Positions 52,851-64,000 of a stretch of 64,000 nucleotides of DNA are shown here, in pieces. Location: contig NW_026570455.1 in the NCBI RefSeq assembly GCF_019649055.1, forward strand, positions 46,053-110,052, given 5' to 3'. Both the position numbers and the translations under genes were made by a program. Position 1 is the stretch's first letter. Each line of letters opens with the position of its first letter. The notes below the pieces were generated by a model that was given only the letters and a program-made list of their open reading frames with translations, did no database searches and was not told where the DNA came from. The DNA comes from Paramacrobiotus metropolitanus. Lineage: Eukaryota; Tardigrada; Eutardigrada; Parachela; Macrobiotidae.

Positions 52851-55800
52851 TGACGTATATTTTAGATTCCGTAAGCTCTTAAGCTAAAAGGATTAAAGAA
52901 AATCAGTAAGCTCTTAAGCCAAAAAGGATTTCTGAAATCTGTCGCGAAACATCCGGAGGTTTCAAAAGGCTGTTGTCGCCACTCGATTTTTTAGAATATC
53001 AGGGCAGCAACTGCTGACGGATTAAACAAAAGGACGTCAAATTCATTAAGCTTATCATTTAGAACAAAAACAAAATTATTGATTTTCCTTGTCAATTTGT
53101 CACCTGTCTGTCAATTTGTCAGGCGCCTTTCAAGTTGTCATTCAACCTGTAAACTTTGCTGAGCTCTCTTCAAGGATTACGTTGCAGATTCCTTTGACGT
53201 ATTTATTGTTTTGAAACAAAACCAGTAGGTTCCTTTATGCTAAAAGGATTTCTGAAATCTGTCGCGAAACATCCGGAGGTTTCAAAAGGCTGTTGTCGCC
53301 ACTCGATTTTTTGAATATCAGGGCAGCAACTGCTGACGGATTAAACAAAAGATCGTCAAATTTAATCAGCTTATCATTTAGAACAAAAACAAATTATTTA
53401 TTTTCCTTGTCAATTTGTCACCTGTCTGTCAATTTGTCAGGCGCCTTTCAAATTGTCATTCAACCTGTAAACTTTGCTCAGCTCTCTTCAAGGATTACGT
53501 TCTAGATTCCTTTGACGTATATTTTTAGATTCCTTTGACGTATATTCCGTAAGTTCTGCTTAAAAGGATTAAAGAAAATCAGTAAGCTCTTAAGCCAAAA
53601 AGGATTTCTGAAATCTGTCGCGAAACATCCGGAGGTTTCAAAAGGCTGTTGTCGCCACTCGACTTTTTGGAATATCAGGGCAGCAACTGCTGACGGATTA
53701 AACAAAAGATCGTCAAATTTAATCAGCTTATCATTTAGAACAAAAACAGAATTATTTATTTTCCTTGTCAATTTGTCACCTGTCTGTCAATTTGTCAGGC
53801 GCCTTTCAAATTGTCATTCAACCTGTAAACTTTGCTCAGCTCTCTTCAAGGATTACGTTCGTAGATTCCTTTGACGTATTTAGTGTTTTGAAACAAAAAC
53901 CAGTAGGTTCCTTTATGCTAAAAAGGATTTCTGAAATCTGTCGCGAAACATCCGGAGGTTTCAAAAGGCTGTTGTCGCCACTCGATTTTTTGGAATATCA
54001 GGGCAGCAACTGCTGACGGATTAAGCAAAAATCGTCAAATTTAATCAGCTTATCATTTAGAACAAAAACAGAATTATTTATTTTCCTTGTCAATTTGTCA
54101 CCTGTCTGTCAATTTGTCAGGCGCCTTTCAAATTGTCATTCAACCTGTAAACTTTGCTCAGCTCTCTTCAAGGATTACGTTCCTAGATTCCTTTGACGTA
54201 TTTATTGGATTCCGTAAGCTCTTAAGCCAAAAGGATTAAAGAAAATCAGCAAGCTCTAAGCCAAAAGGATTTTGAAATCTGTCGCGAAACATCCGGTGTT
54301 TCAAAAGGCTGTTGTCGCCACTCGATTTTTTGGAATATCAGGGCAACTGCTGACGGATTAAACAAAAGATCGTCAAATTTAATCAGCTTATCATTTAGAA
54401 CAAAAACAGAATTATTTATTTTCCTTGTCAATTTGTCACCTGTCTGTCAATTTGTCAGGCGCCTTTCAAATTGTCATTCAACCTGTAAACTTTGCTCAGC
54501 TCTCTTCAAGGATTACGTTCCTAGATTCCTTTGACGTATTTTTAGATTCCGTGCTTTAAGCTAAAAAAGGATTAAAGAAAATCAGTAAGCTCTTAAGCCA
54601 AAAAGGATTTCTGAGATCTGTCGCGAAACATCCGGAGGTTTCAAAAAGGCTGTTGTCGCCACTCGATTTTTTGGAATATCAGGGCAGCAACTGCTGACGG
54701 ATTAAACAAAAGATCGTCAAATTTAATCAGCTTATCATTTAGAACAAAAACAAAGTTATTTATTTTCCTTGTCAATTTGTCACCTGTCTGTCAATTTGTC
54801 AGGCGCCTTTCAAATTGTCATTCAACCTGTAAACTTTGCTCAGCTCTCTTCAAGGATTACGTTCCTAGATTCCTTTGACGTATATTTTAAATTCCGTAGG
54901 CTCTTAAGCTAAAAAGGATTAAAGAAAATCAGTTAGCTCTTAAGCCAAAAAGGATTTTGAAATCTTTCGCGAAACATCCGGATGTTTCAAAAAGACTGTT
55001 GTCGCCACTCGATTTTTTGGAATATCAGAGCAGCAACTGCTGACGGATTAAAGAAAAGATCGTCAAATTCAATTAGCTTATCTTTTAGAACAAAAACAAA
55101 AATTATTTATTTTCCTTGTCAATTTGTCACCTGTCTGTCAATTTGTCAGGCGCCTTTCAAATTGTCATACAACCTGTAAACTTTGCTCAGCTCTTTTCAA
55201 GGATTACGTTTGTAGATTCCTTTGACGTATTTATTGTTTTGAAACAAAAACCAGTAGGTTCCTTTATGCTAAAAAGGATTTCTGAAATCTGTCGCGAAAC
55301 ATCCGGAGGTTTCAAAAAGGCTTTTGTCGCCACTCGATTTTTTGGAATATCAGCGCAGCAACTGCTGACGGATTAAAGAAACGATCGTCAAATTCAATTA
55401 GTTTATCTTTTAAAACCAAAACAAAATTATTTATTTTCCTTGTCAATTTGTCACCTGTCTGTCAATTTGTCAGGCGCCTTTCAAATTGTCATTCAACCTG
55501 TAAACTTTGCTCAGCTCTCTTCAAAGGATTACGTTCCTAGATTCCTTTGACGTATATTTTAGACTCCGTAAGCTCTTAAGCTAAAAAGGATTAAAGAAAA
55601 TCAGTAAGCTCTTAAGCCAAAAAGGATTTCTGAAATCTGTCGCGAAACATCCGGAGGTTTCAAAAGGCTGTTGTCGCCACTCGATTTTTTGGAATATCAG
55701 GGCAGCAACTGCTGACGGATTAAACAAAAGATCGTCAAATTTAATCAGCTTATCATTTAGAACAAAAACAAAATTATTTATTTTCCTTGTCAATTTGTCA

Positions 55801-58800
55801 CCTGTCTGTCAATTTGTCAGGCGCCTTTCAAATTGTCATTCAACCTGTAAACTTTGCTCAGCTCTCTTCAAGGATTACGTTCCTAGATTCCTTTGACGTA
55901 TATTTTAAATTCCGTAGGCTCTTAAGCTCAAAAGGATTAAAGAAAATCAGCAAGCTCTTAAGCCAAAAAGGATTTTGAAATCTGTCGCGAAACATCCGGA
56001 GGTTTCAAAAAGGCTGTTGTCGCCACTCGATTTTTTGGAATATCAGGGCAGCAACTGCTGACGGATTAAACAAAAGATCGTCAAATTTAATCAGCTTATC
56101 ATTTAGAACAAAAACAAAGTTATTTATTTTCCTTGTCAATTTGTCACCTGTCTGTCAATTTGTCAGGCGCCTTTCAAATTGTCATTCAACCTGTAAACTT
56201 TGCTCAGCTCTCTTCAAGGATTACGTTCCTAGATTCTTTTGACGTATTTTAGATTCCGTAAGCTTTGCCAAAAGGATTAAAGAAAATCAGTGCTCTGGCC
56301 AAAAGGATTTCTGAAATCTGTCGCGAAACATCCGGAGGTTTCAAAAAGGCTGTTGTCGCCACTCGATTTTTTGGAATATCAGGGCAGCAACTGCTGACGG
56401 ATTAAAGAAAAGATCGTCAAATTCAATTAGCTTATCTTTTAGAACAAAAACAAAATTATTTATTTTCCTTGTCAATTTGTCACCTGTCTGTCAATTTGTC
56501 AGGCGCCTTTCAAATTGTCATTCAACCTGTAAACTTTGCTCAGCTCTCTTCAAGGATTACGTTCCTAGATTCCTTTGACGTATATTTTAAATTCCGTAAG
56601 CTCTTAAGCTAAAAAGGATTAAAGAAAATCAGTAAGCTCTTAAGCCAAAAAGGATTTCTGAAATCTGTCGCGAAACATCCGGAGGTTTCAAAAGGCTGTT
56701 GTCGCCACTCGATTTTTTTGGAATATCAGAGCAGCAACTGCTGATGGATTAAACGAAAAGATCGTCAAATTTAATTAGCTTATCTTTTGGAACAAAAACA
56801 AAATTATTTATTTTCTTGTCAATTTGTCACCTGTCTGTCAATTTGTCAGGCGCCTTTCAAATTGTCATTCAACCTGTAAACTTTGCTCAGCTCTTTTCAA
56901 GGATTACGTTCGTAGATTCCTTTGACGTATTTATTGTTTTGAAACAAAAACCAGTAGGTTCCTTTATGCTAAAAAGGATTTCTGAAATCTGTCGCGAAAC
57001 ATCCGGAGGTTTCAAAAAGGCTGTTGTCGCCACTCGATTTTTTGGAATATCAGGGCAGCAACTGCTGACGGATTAAAAACAGATCGTCAAATTCAATTAG
57101 CTTATCTTTTAGAAACAAAAACAAAATTATTTATTTTCCTTGTCAATTTGTCACCTGTCTGTCAATTTGTCAGGCGCCTTTCAAATTGTCATTCAACCTG
57201 TAAACTTTGCTCAGCTCTCTTCAAGGATTACGTTCCTAGATTCCTTTGACGTATATTTTAGATTCCGTAAGCTCTTAAGCTGAAAAGGATTAAAGAAAAT
57301 CAGTTAGCTCTTAAGCCAAAAAGGATTTCTGAAATCTGTCGCGAAACATCCGGAGGTTTCAAAAGGCTGTTGTCGCCACTCGATTTTTTGGAATATCAGG
57401 GCAGCAACTGCTGACGGATTAAACAAAAGATCGTCAAATTTAATCAGCTTATCATTTAGAACAAAACAGAATTATTTATTTTCCTTGTCAATTTGTCACC
57501 TGTCTGTCAATTTGTCAGGCGCCTTTCAAATTGTCATTCAACCTGTAAACTTTGCTCAGCTCTCTTCAAGGATTACGTTCGTAGATTCCTTTGACGTATT
57601 TTTAGATTCCGTAAGCTCTGCTTAAAAAGGATTAAAGAAAATCAGTAAGTTCTTAAGCCAAAAAGGATTTCTGAAATCTGTCGCGAAACATCCGGAGGTT
57701 TCAAAAGGCTGTTGTCGCCACTCGATTTTTTGAATCAGGGCAGCAACTGCTGACGGATTAAACAAAAGATCGTCAAATTTAATTAGCTTATCATTTAGAA
57801 CAAAAACAAAATTATTTATTTTCCTTGTCAATTTGTCACCTGTCTGTCAATTTGTCAGGCGCCTTTCAAATTGTCATTCAACCTGTAAACTTTGCTCAGC
57901 TCTCTTCAAGGATTACGTTCGTAGATTCCTTTGACGTATTTAGTGTTTTGAAACAAAAACCAGTAGGTTCTTTATGCTAAAAAGGATTTCTGAAATCTGT
58001 CGCGAAACATCCGGAGGTTTCAAAAGGCTGTTGTCGCCACTCGATTTTTTGGAATATCAGGGCAGCAACTGCTGACGGATTAAAGAAAAGATCGTCAAAT
58101 TCAATTAGCTTATCTTTTAAAACAAAAACAAAATTATTTATTTTCCTTGTCAATTTGTCACCTGTCTGTCAATTTGTCAGGCGCCTTTCAAATTGTCATT
58201 CAACCTGTAAACTTTGCTCAGCTCTCTTCAGGATTACGTTCTGTAGATTCCTTTGACGTATTTAGTGTTTTGAAACAAACCAGTAGGTTCCTTTATGCTA
58301 AAAAGGATTTCTGAAATCTGTCGCGAAACATCCGGAGGTTTCAAAAGGCTGTTGTCGCCACTCGATTTTTTGAATATCAGCAACTGCTGACGGATTAAAC
58401 AAAAGATCGTCAAATTTAATTAGTTTATCATTTGCAGAACAAAAACAAAATTATTTATTTTCCTTGTCAATTTGTCACCTGTCTGTCAATTTGTCAGGCG
58501 CCTTTCAAATTGTCATTCAACCTGTAAACTTTGCTCAGCTCTCTTCAAGGATTACGTCTAGATTCCTTTGACGTATTTATTGATTCCGTAAGCTCTTAAG
58601 CTAAGGATTAAAGAAAATCAGTAAGCTCCAAGCCAAAAGGATTTTGAAATCTGTCGCGAAACATCCGGAGGTTTCAAAAAGGCTGTTGTCGCCACTCGAT
58701 TTTTTGGAATATCAGGGCAGCAACTGCTGACGGATTAAGCAAAAATCGTCAAATTTAATCAGCTTATCATTTAGAACAAAAACAGAATTATTTATTTTCC

Positions 58801-61800
58801 TTGTCAATTTGTCACCTGTCTGTCAATTTGTCAGGCGCCTTTCAAATTGTCATTCAACCTGTAAACTTTGCTCAGCTCTCTTCAAGGATTACGGTCAAAG
58901 ATTCCTCTGACGATTATTTTAGATTCCGTAAGCTATTAAGCTAAAAAGGATTAAAGAAAATCAGTAAGCTCTTAAGCCAAAAAGGATTTCTGAGATCTGT
59001 CGCGAAACATCCGGAGGTTTCAAAAGGCTGTTGTCGCCACCGATTTTTTGGAATATCAGGGCAGCAACCGCTGACGGATTAAACAAAAGATCGTCAAATT
59101 TAATTAGCTTATCATTTAGAACAAAACAAAATTATTTATTTTCCTTGTCAATTTGTCACCTGTCTGTCAATTTGTCAGGCGCCTTTCAAATTGTCATTCA
59201 ACCTGTAAACTTTGCTCAGCTCTCTTCAAGGATTACGTTCTAGATTCCTTTGACGTATTTATTATTCCGTGTTTTAAGCAAAAACAAAGAAAATCAGTAA
59301 GTCTTTAAGCCAAAAGGATTTTTGAAATCTGTCGCGAAACATCCGGAGGTTTCAAAAGGCTGTTGTCGCCACTCGATTTTTTGGAATATCAGGGCAGCAA
59401 CTGCTGACGGATTGAAACAAAAGATCGTCAAATTCTAATTAGCTTATCATTTCAGAACAAAAACAAAATTATTTATTTTCCTTGTCAATTTGTCACCTGT
59501 CTGTCAATTTGTCAGGCGCCTTTCAAATTGTCATTCAACCTGTAAACTTTGCTCAGCTCTTCAAGGATTACGTTCCTAGATTCCTTTGACGTATATTTTA
59601 GATTCCGTAAGCTCTAAGCCAAAAAGGATTAAAGAAAATCAGTAAGCTCTAAGCCAAAAAGGATTTTGAAATCTGTCGCGAAACATCCGGAGGTTTCAAA
59701 AGGCTGTTGTCGCCACTCGATTTTTTTGAATATCAGCAGCAACTGCTGACGGATTAAACAAAAGATCGTCAAATTTAATCAGCTTATCATTTAGAACAAA
59801 ACAAAAGTTATTTATTTTCCTTGTCAATTTGTCACCTGTCTGTCAATTTGTCAGGCGCCTTTCAAATTGTCATTCAACCTGTAAACTTTGCTCAGCTCTC
59901 TTCAAGGATTACGTTCCTAGATTCCTTTGACGTATATTTTAAATTCGTAGGCTCTTAAGCCAAAAAAGGATTAAAGAAAATCAGTTAGCTCTTAAGCCAA
60001 AAGGATTTTGAAATCTGTCGCGAAACATCCGAGGTTTCAAAAGACTGTTGTCGCCACTCGATTTTTTTGGAATATCAGGGCAGCAACTGCTGACGGATTA
60101 AACAAAAGATCGTCAAATTTAATTAGCTTATCATTTAGAACAAAACAAAATTATTTATTTTCCTTGTCAATTTGTCACCTGTCTGTCAATTTGTCAGGCG
60201 CCTTCAAATTGTCATTCAACCTGTAAACTTTGCTCAGCTCTCTTCAAGGATTACGTTCTAGATTCCTTTGACGTATTTATTGATTCCGTAAGCTCTTAAG
60301 CAAAAAGGATTAAAGAAAATCAGTAAGCCTTGCCAAAAAGGATTTTTGAAATCTGTCGCGAAACATCCGGAGGTTTCAAAAGGCTGTTGTCGCCACTCGA
60401 TTTTTTTGAATATCAGGCAGCAACTGCTGGACGGATTAAAAGCAAAAGATCGTCAAATTTAACTGCTTATCATTTCAGAAACAAAAACAAAATTATTTAT
60501 TTTCCTTGTCAATTTGTCACCTGTCTGTCAATTTGTCAGGCGCCTTTCAAATTGTCATTCAACCTGTAAACTTTGCTCAGCTCTCTTCAGGATTACGTTC
60601 GTAGATTCCTTTGACGTATTTTATTCCGTGTTATTAAGCCAAAAAGGATTAAAGAAAATCAGTAAGCTCTTAAGCCAAAAGGATTTCTGAAATCTGTCGC
60701 GAAACATCCGGAGGTTTCAAAAGGCTGTTGTCGCCACTCGATTTTTTTGAATATCAGGGCAGCAACTGCTGACGGATTAAGCAAAAATCGTCAAATTTAA
60801 TCAGCTTATCATTTAGAACAAAAAACAAAATTATTTATTTTCCTTGTCAATTTGTCACCTGTCTGTCAATTTGTCAGGCGCCTTTCAAATTGTCATTCAA
60901 CCTGTAAACTTTGCTCAGCTCTCTTCAAGGATTACGTTCCTAGATTCCTTTGACGTATATTTTAGATTCCGTAGGCTCTAAGCTAAAAAAGGATTAAAGA
61001 AAATCAGTAGCTCTAAGCCAAAAAAGGATTTTGAATCTGTCGCGAAACATCCGATGTTTCAAAAGACTGTTGTCGCCACTCGATTTTTTTGGAATATCAG
61101 GGCAGCAACTGCTGACGGATTAAAGAAAAGATCGTCAAATTCAATTAGCTTATCTTTAGAACAACAAAACAAAATTATTTATTTTCCTTGTCAATTTGTC
61201 ACCTGTCTGTCAATTTGTCAGGCGCCTTTCAAATTGTCATTCAACCTGTAAACTTTGCTCAGCTCTTTCAAAGGATTACGTTTGTAGATTCCTTTGACGT
61301 ATTTATTGTTTTGAAACAAAACCAGTAGGTTCCTTTATGCTAAAAAAGGATTTCTGAAATCTGTCGCGAAACATCCGAGGTTTCAAAAAGGCTTTGTCGC
61401 CACTGATTTTTTGGAATATCAGCGCAGCAACCGCTGACGGATTAAAGAAACGTCAAATTCAATTAGCTTATTCTTTGAAACAAAAACAAAATTATTTATT
61501 TTCCTTGTCAATTTGTCACCTGTCTGTCAATTTGTCAGGCGCCTTTCAAATTGTCATTCAACCTGTAAACTTTGCTCAGCTCTCTTCAAGGATTACGTTC
61601 CTAGATTCCTTGACGTATATTTTAGATTCCGTAGGCTCTGCTTAAAAAGGATTAAAGAAAATCAGTTAGCTCTTAAGCCAAAAAGGATTTTGAAATCTGT
61701 CGCGAAACATCCGGAGGTTTCAAAAGACTGTTGTCGCCACTGATTTTTTTGGAATATCAGGGCAGCAACTGCTGACGGATTAAAGAAAGATCGTCAAATT

Positions 61801-64000
61801 CAATTAGCTTATCTTTTAAAACAAAAACAAAATTATTTATTTTCCTTGTCAATTTGTCACCTGTCTGTCAATTTGTCAGGCGCCTTTCAAATTGTCATTC
61901 AACCTGTAAACTTTGCTCAGCTCTCTTCAAGGATTACGGTCCTAGATTCCTTTGACGTATATTTTAGATTCCGTAAGCTCAGTTTAAAAGGATTAAAGAA
62001 AATCAGTGTTCTAAGCCAAAAGGATTTCTGAAATCTGTCGCGAAACATCCGGAGGTTTCAAAAGGCTGTTGTCGCCACTCGATTTTTTGGAATATCAGGG
62101 CAGCCACTGCTGACGGATTAAACAAAAGATCGTCAAATTTAATCAGCTTATCATTTAGAACAAAAACAAAATTATTTATTTTCCTTGTCAATTTGTCACC
62201 TGTCTGTCAATTTGTCAGGCGCCTTTCAAAATTGTCGTTCAACCTGCAAACTTTGCTCAGCTCTCTTCAGGGATTACGTTCGTAGATTCCTTTTGACGTA
62301 TTTAGTGTTTTAAACAAACCAGTAGGTCTTTTACAGCAAAAGGATTTCTGAAATCTGTCGCGAAACATCCGGAGGTTTCAAAAAGGCTGTTGTCGCCACT
62401 CGATTTTTTGGAATATCAGCGCAGCAACTGCTGACGGATTAAAGAAACGATCGTCAAATTCAATTAGCTTATCTTTTAAAACAAAAACAAAATTATTTAT
62501 TTTCCTTGTCAATTTGTCACCTGTCTGTCAATTTGTCAGGCGCCTTTCAAAATTGTCGTTCAACCTGCAAACTTTGCTCAGCTCTCTTCAAGGATTACGT
62601 TCGTAGATTCCTTTGACGTATTTAGTGTTTTGAAACAAAAACCAGTAGGTTCCTTTATGCTAAAAAGGATTTCTGAAATCTGTCGCGAAACATCCGAGGT
62701 TTCAAAAGGCTGTCGCCACTGATTTTTTGGAATATCGGGCAGCAACTGCTGACGGATTAAAGAAACGATCGTCAAATTCAATTAGCTTATCTTTTAAAAC
62801 AAAAACAAGTTATTTATTTTCCTTGTCAATTTGTCACCTGTCTGTCAATTTGTCAGGCGCCTTTCAAATTGTCATTCAACCTGTAAACTTTGCTCAGCTC
62901 TCTTCAAGGATTACGGTCCTAGATTCCTTTGACGTATATTTTAGATTCCGTAAGCTCTTAAGCTTAAAAGGATTAAAGAAAATCAGTAAGCTCTTAAGCC
63001 AAAAAGGATTTCTGAAATCTGTCGCGAAACATCCGGAGGTTTCAAAAGGCTGTTGTCGCCACTCGATTTTTTGGAATATCAGGGCAGCCACTGCTGACGG
63101 ATTAAACAAAAGATCGTCAAATTTAATCAGCTTATCATTTAGAACAAAAACAAAATTATTTATTTTCCTTGTCAATTTGTCACCTGTCTGTCAATTTGTC
63201 AGGCGCCTTTCAAAATTGTCGTTCAACCTGCAAACTTTGCTCAGCTCTCTTCAGGGATTACGTTCGTAGATTCCTTTGACGTATTTAGTGTTTTGAAACA
63301 AAAACCAGTAGGTTCCTTTATGCTAAAAAGGATTTCTGAAATCTGTCGCGAAACATCCGGAGGTTTCAAAAAGGCTGTTGTCGCCACTCGATTTTTTGGA
63401 ATATCAGCGCAGCAACTGCTGACGGATTAAAGAAACGATCGTCAAATTCAATTAGCTTATCTTTTAAAACAAAAACAAAATTATTTATTTTCCTTGTCAA
63501 TTTGTCACCTGTCTGTCAATTTGTCAGGCGCCTTTCAAAATTGTCGTTCAACCTGCAAACTTTGCTCAGCTCTCTTCAGGGATTACGTTCGTAGATTCCT
63601 TTGACGTATTTAGTGTTTTGGAAACAAAACCACAGTAGGTTCTTTTATGCTAAAAAGGATTTCTGAAATCTGTCGCGAAACATCCGGAGGTTTCAAAAAG
63701 GCTGTTGTCGCCACTCGATTTTTTGGAATATCGGGGCAGCAACTGCTGACGGATTAAACAAAAGATCGTCAAATTTAATCAGCTTATCATTTAGAACAAA
63801 ACAAAGTTATTTATTTTCCTTGTCAATTTGTCACCTGTCTGTCAATTTGTCAGGGCGCTCTTCAAAATTGTCATTCAACCTGTAAACTTTGCTCAGCTCT
63901 CTTCAAGGATTACGTTCCATTCCTTTGACGTATATTTTAAATTCCGTAGGCTCTGCTAAAAAAAGGATTAAAGAAAATCAGTTAGCTCTTAAGCCAAAAA
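52851..64000. repeat. Satellite zone 5: mixed A/B monomers with many small indels
   Basis: Class A-type linkers return, many shortened (TTAGATTCCGTGCTTTAAGC, GTAAGCTTTGCC), and one- to four-base gaps become frequent outside the core. The core from TTATTTTCCTTGTC to AACCTGTAAACTTTG stays almost unchanged. At 53503-53545 the segment TAGATTCCTTTGACGTATAT is duplicated in tandem. The array continues past the window. Confidence 0.8.

Larger units (their letters stand above)
30373..64000. repeat. Satellite DNA array, about 100 head-to-tail monomers of 346 bp (A) or 324 bp (B), running off the window
   Basis: A single monomer family repeats without interruption in one orientation from CTCAGCTCTCTTCAAAGATT at 30373 to the right edge. 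All monomers share about 265 bp: GAAACATCCGG, the CTGCTGACGGAT block, TTTAGAACAAAAACAAA, CCTTGTCAATTTGTCACC, and AACCTGTAAACTTTG up to TTTGACGTAT. They differ in the next linker. Class A has a 36-bp tandem duplication (GTAAGCTCTTAAGC twice); class B has GTGTTTTGAAACAAAAACC and a single copy. Spacing of equivalent points is 346/344 bp for A and 324 bp for B. No transposon interrupts it. Open frames of 60-143 codons recur in every monomer and stop at the same places, so they are not genes. Confidence 0.97.

Noticed and set aside
30493-63269. Dozens of open frames of 60-143 codons on both strands, with class B monomers being exactly 108 codons long
   Set aside because: They repeat with the monomer, stop at the same TAA or TGA each time, change frame in class A monomers, and have no start context or codon constraint. 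They are by-products of the satellite, not a repeat-protein gene.
30373-64000. Possible CRISPR array
   Set aside because: The repeats are 324-346 bp with no short repeat/unique spacer structure, and the context is eukaryotic.

Overview
This is animal nuclear DNA, most likely from an invertebrate. Coding pieces are short and scattered, and are bounded by GT...AG splice signals. There are no operons or ribosome binding sites. Remains of CACTA-like, non-LTR, Ty3/gypsy, TTAA-type and TA-type transposable elements are mixed together. I cannot name the species; a tardigrade or another ecdysozoan is only a guess.

The left 30.3 kb is repeat-rich and gene-poor. It opens with the 3' part of a CACTA-like transposase (3-875, probable second exon 950-1522). 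Five copies of a fold-back TTAA element lie at 2278, 5579, 8935, 10884 and 12893. A TA-flanked element with 29-base inverted ends covers 3785-4733, and a third inverted-end element covers 15206-15773. Between them are small, credible host exons, mostly on the minus strand: 2850-3164, 3318-3543, 4787-4966, 5245-5458, 14843-15141 and 20421-20592. One plus-strand gene (7639-8614) has a frameshift. One gene looks complete: a two-exon secreted cysteine-rich protein on the minus strand (22741-23588, 175 residues, matching splice phase). The terminal exon at 20421-20592 looks like its paralogue, and a 5'-truncated non-LTR retrotransposon with a long intact reverse transcriptase frame (20886-22391) lies between them.

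At 28.5-30.4 kb two dead retroelement pieces meet. They are the C-terminal part of a non-LTR polyprotein on the minus strand and a Ty3/gypsy RNase H/integrase piece on the plus strand. Each carries one TGG-to-TGA change at a conserved tryptophan. The gypsy frame runs straight into satellite DNA.

From 30373 to the right edge (more than 33.6 kb) the window is one head-to-tail satellite array of about 100 monomers. Two monomer classes differ in one linker: A (about 346 bp) and B (about 324 bp). At 33.25-39.34 kb they form a higher-order repeat of nine monomers (about 3,045 bp) in the order B-A, B-A-A, B-A-A-A, present twice. A block of almost pure B follows (42.9-52.8 kb), then a mixed zone with many small indels. 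Each monomer is about two nucleosomes long and holds a nearly invariant core with a repeated 13-base motif. This is the most notable structure in the window and a candidate centromeric or heterochromatic domain. The short open frames in it are repeat artefacts, not genes.
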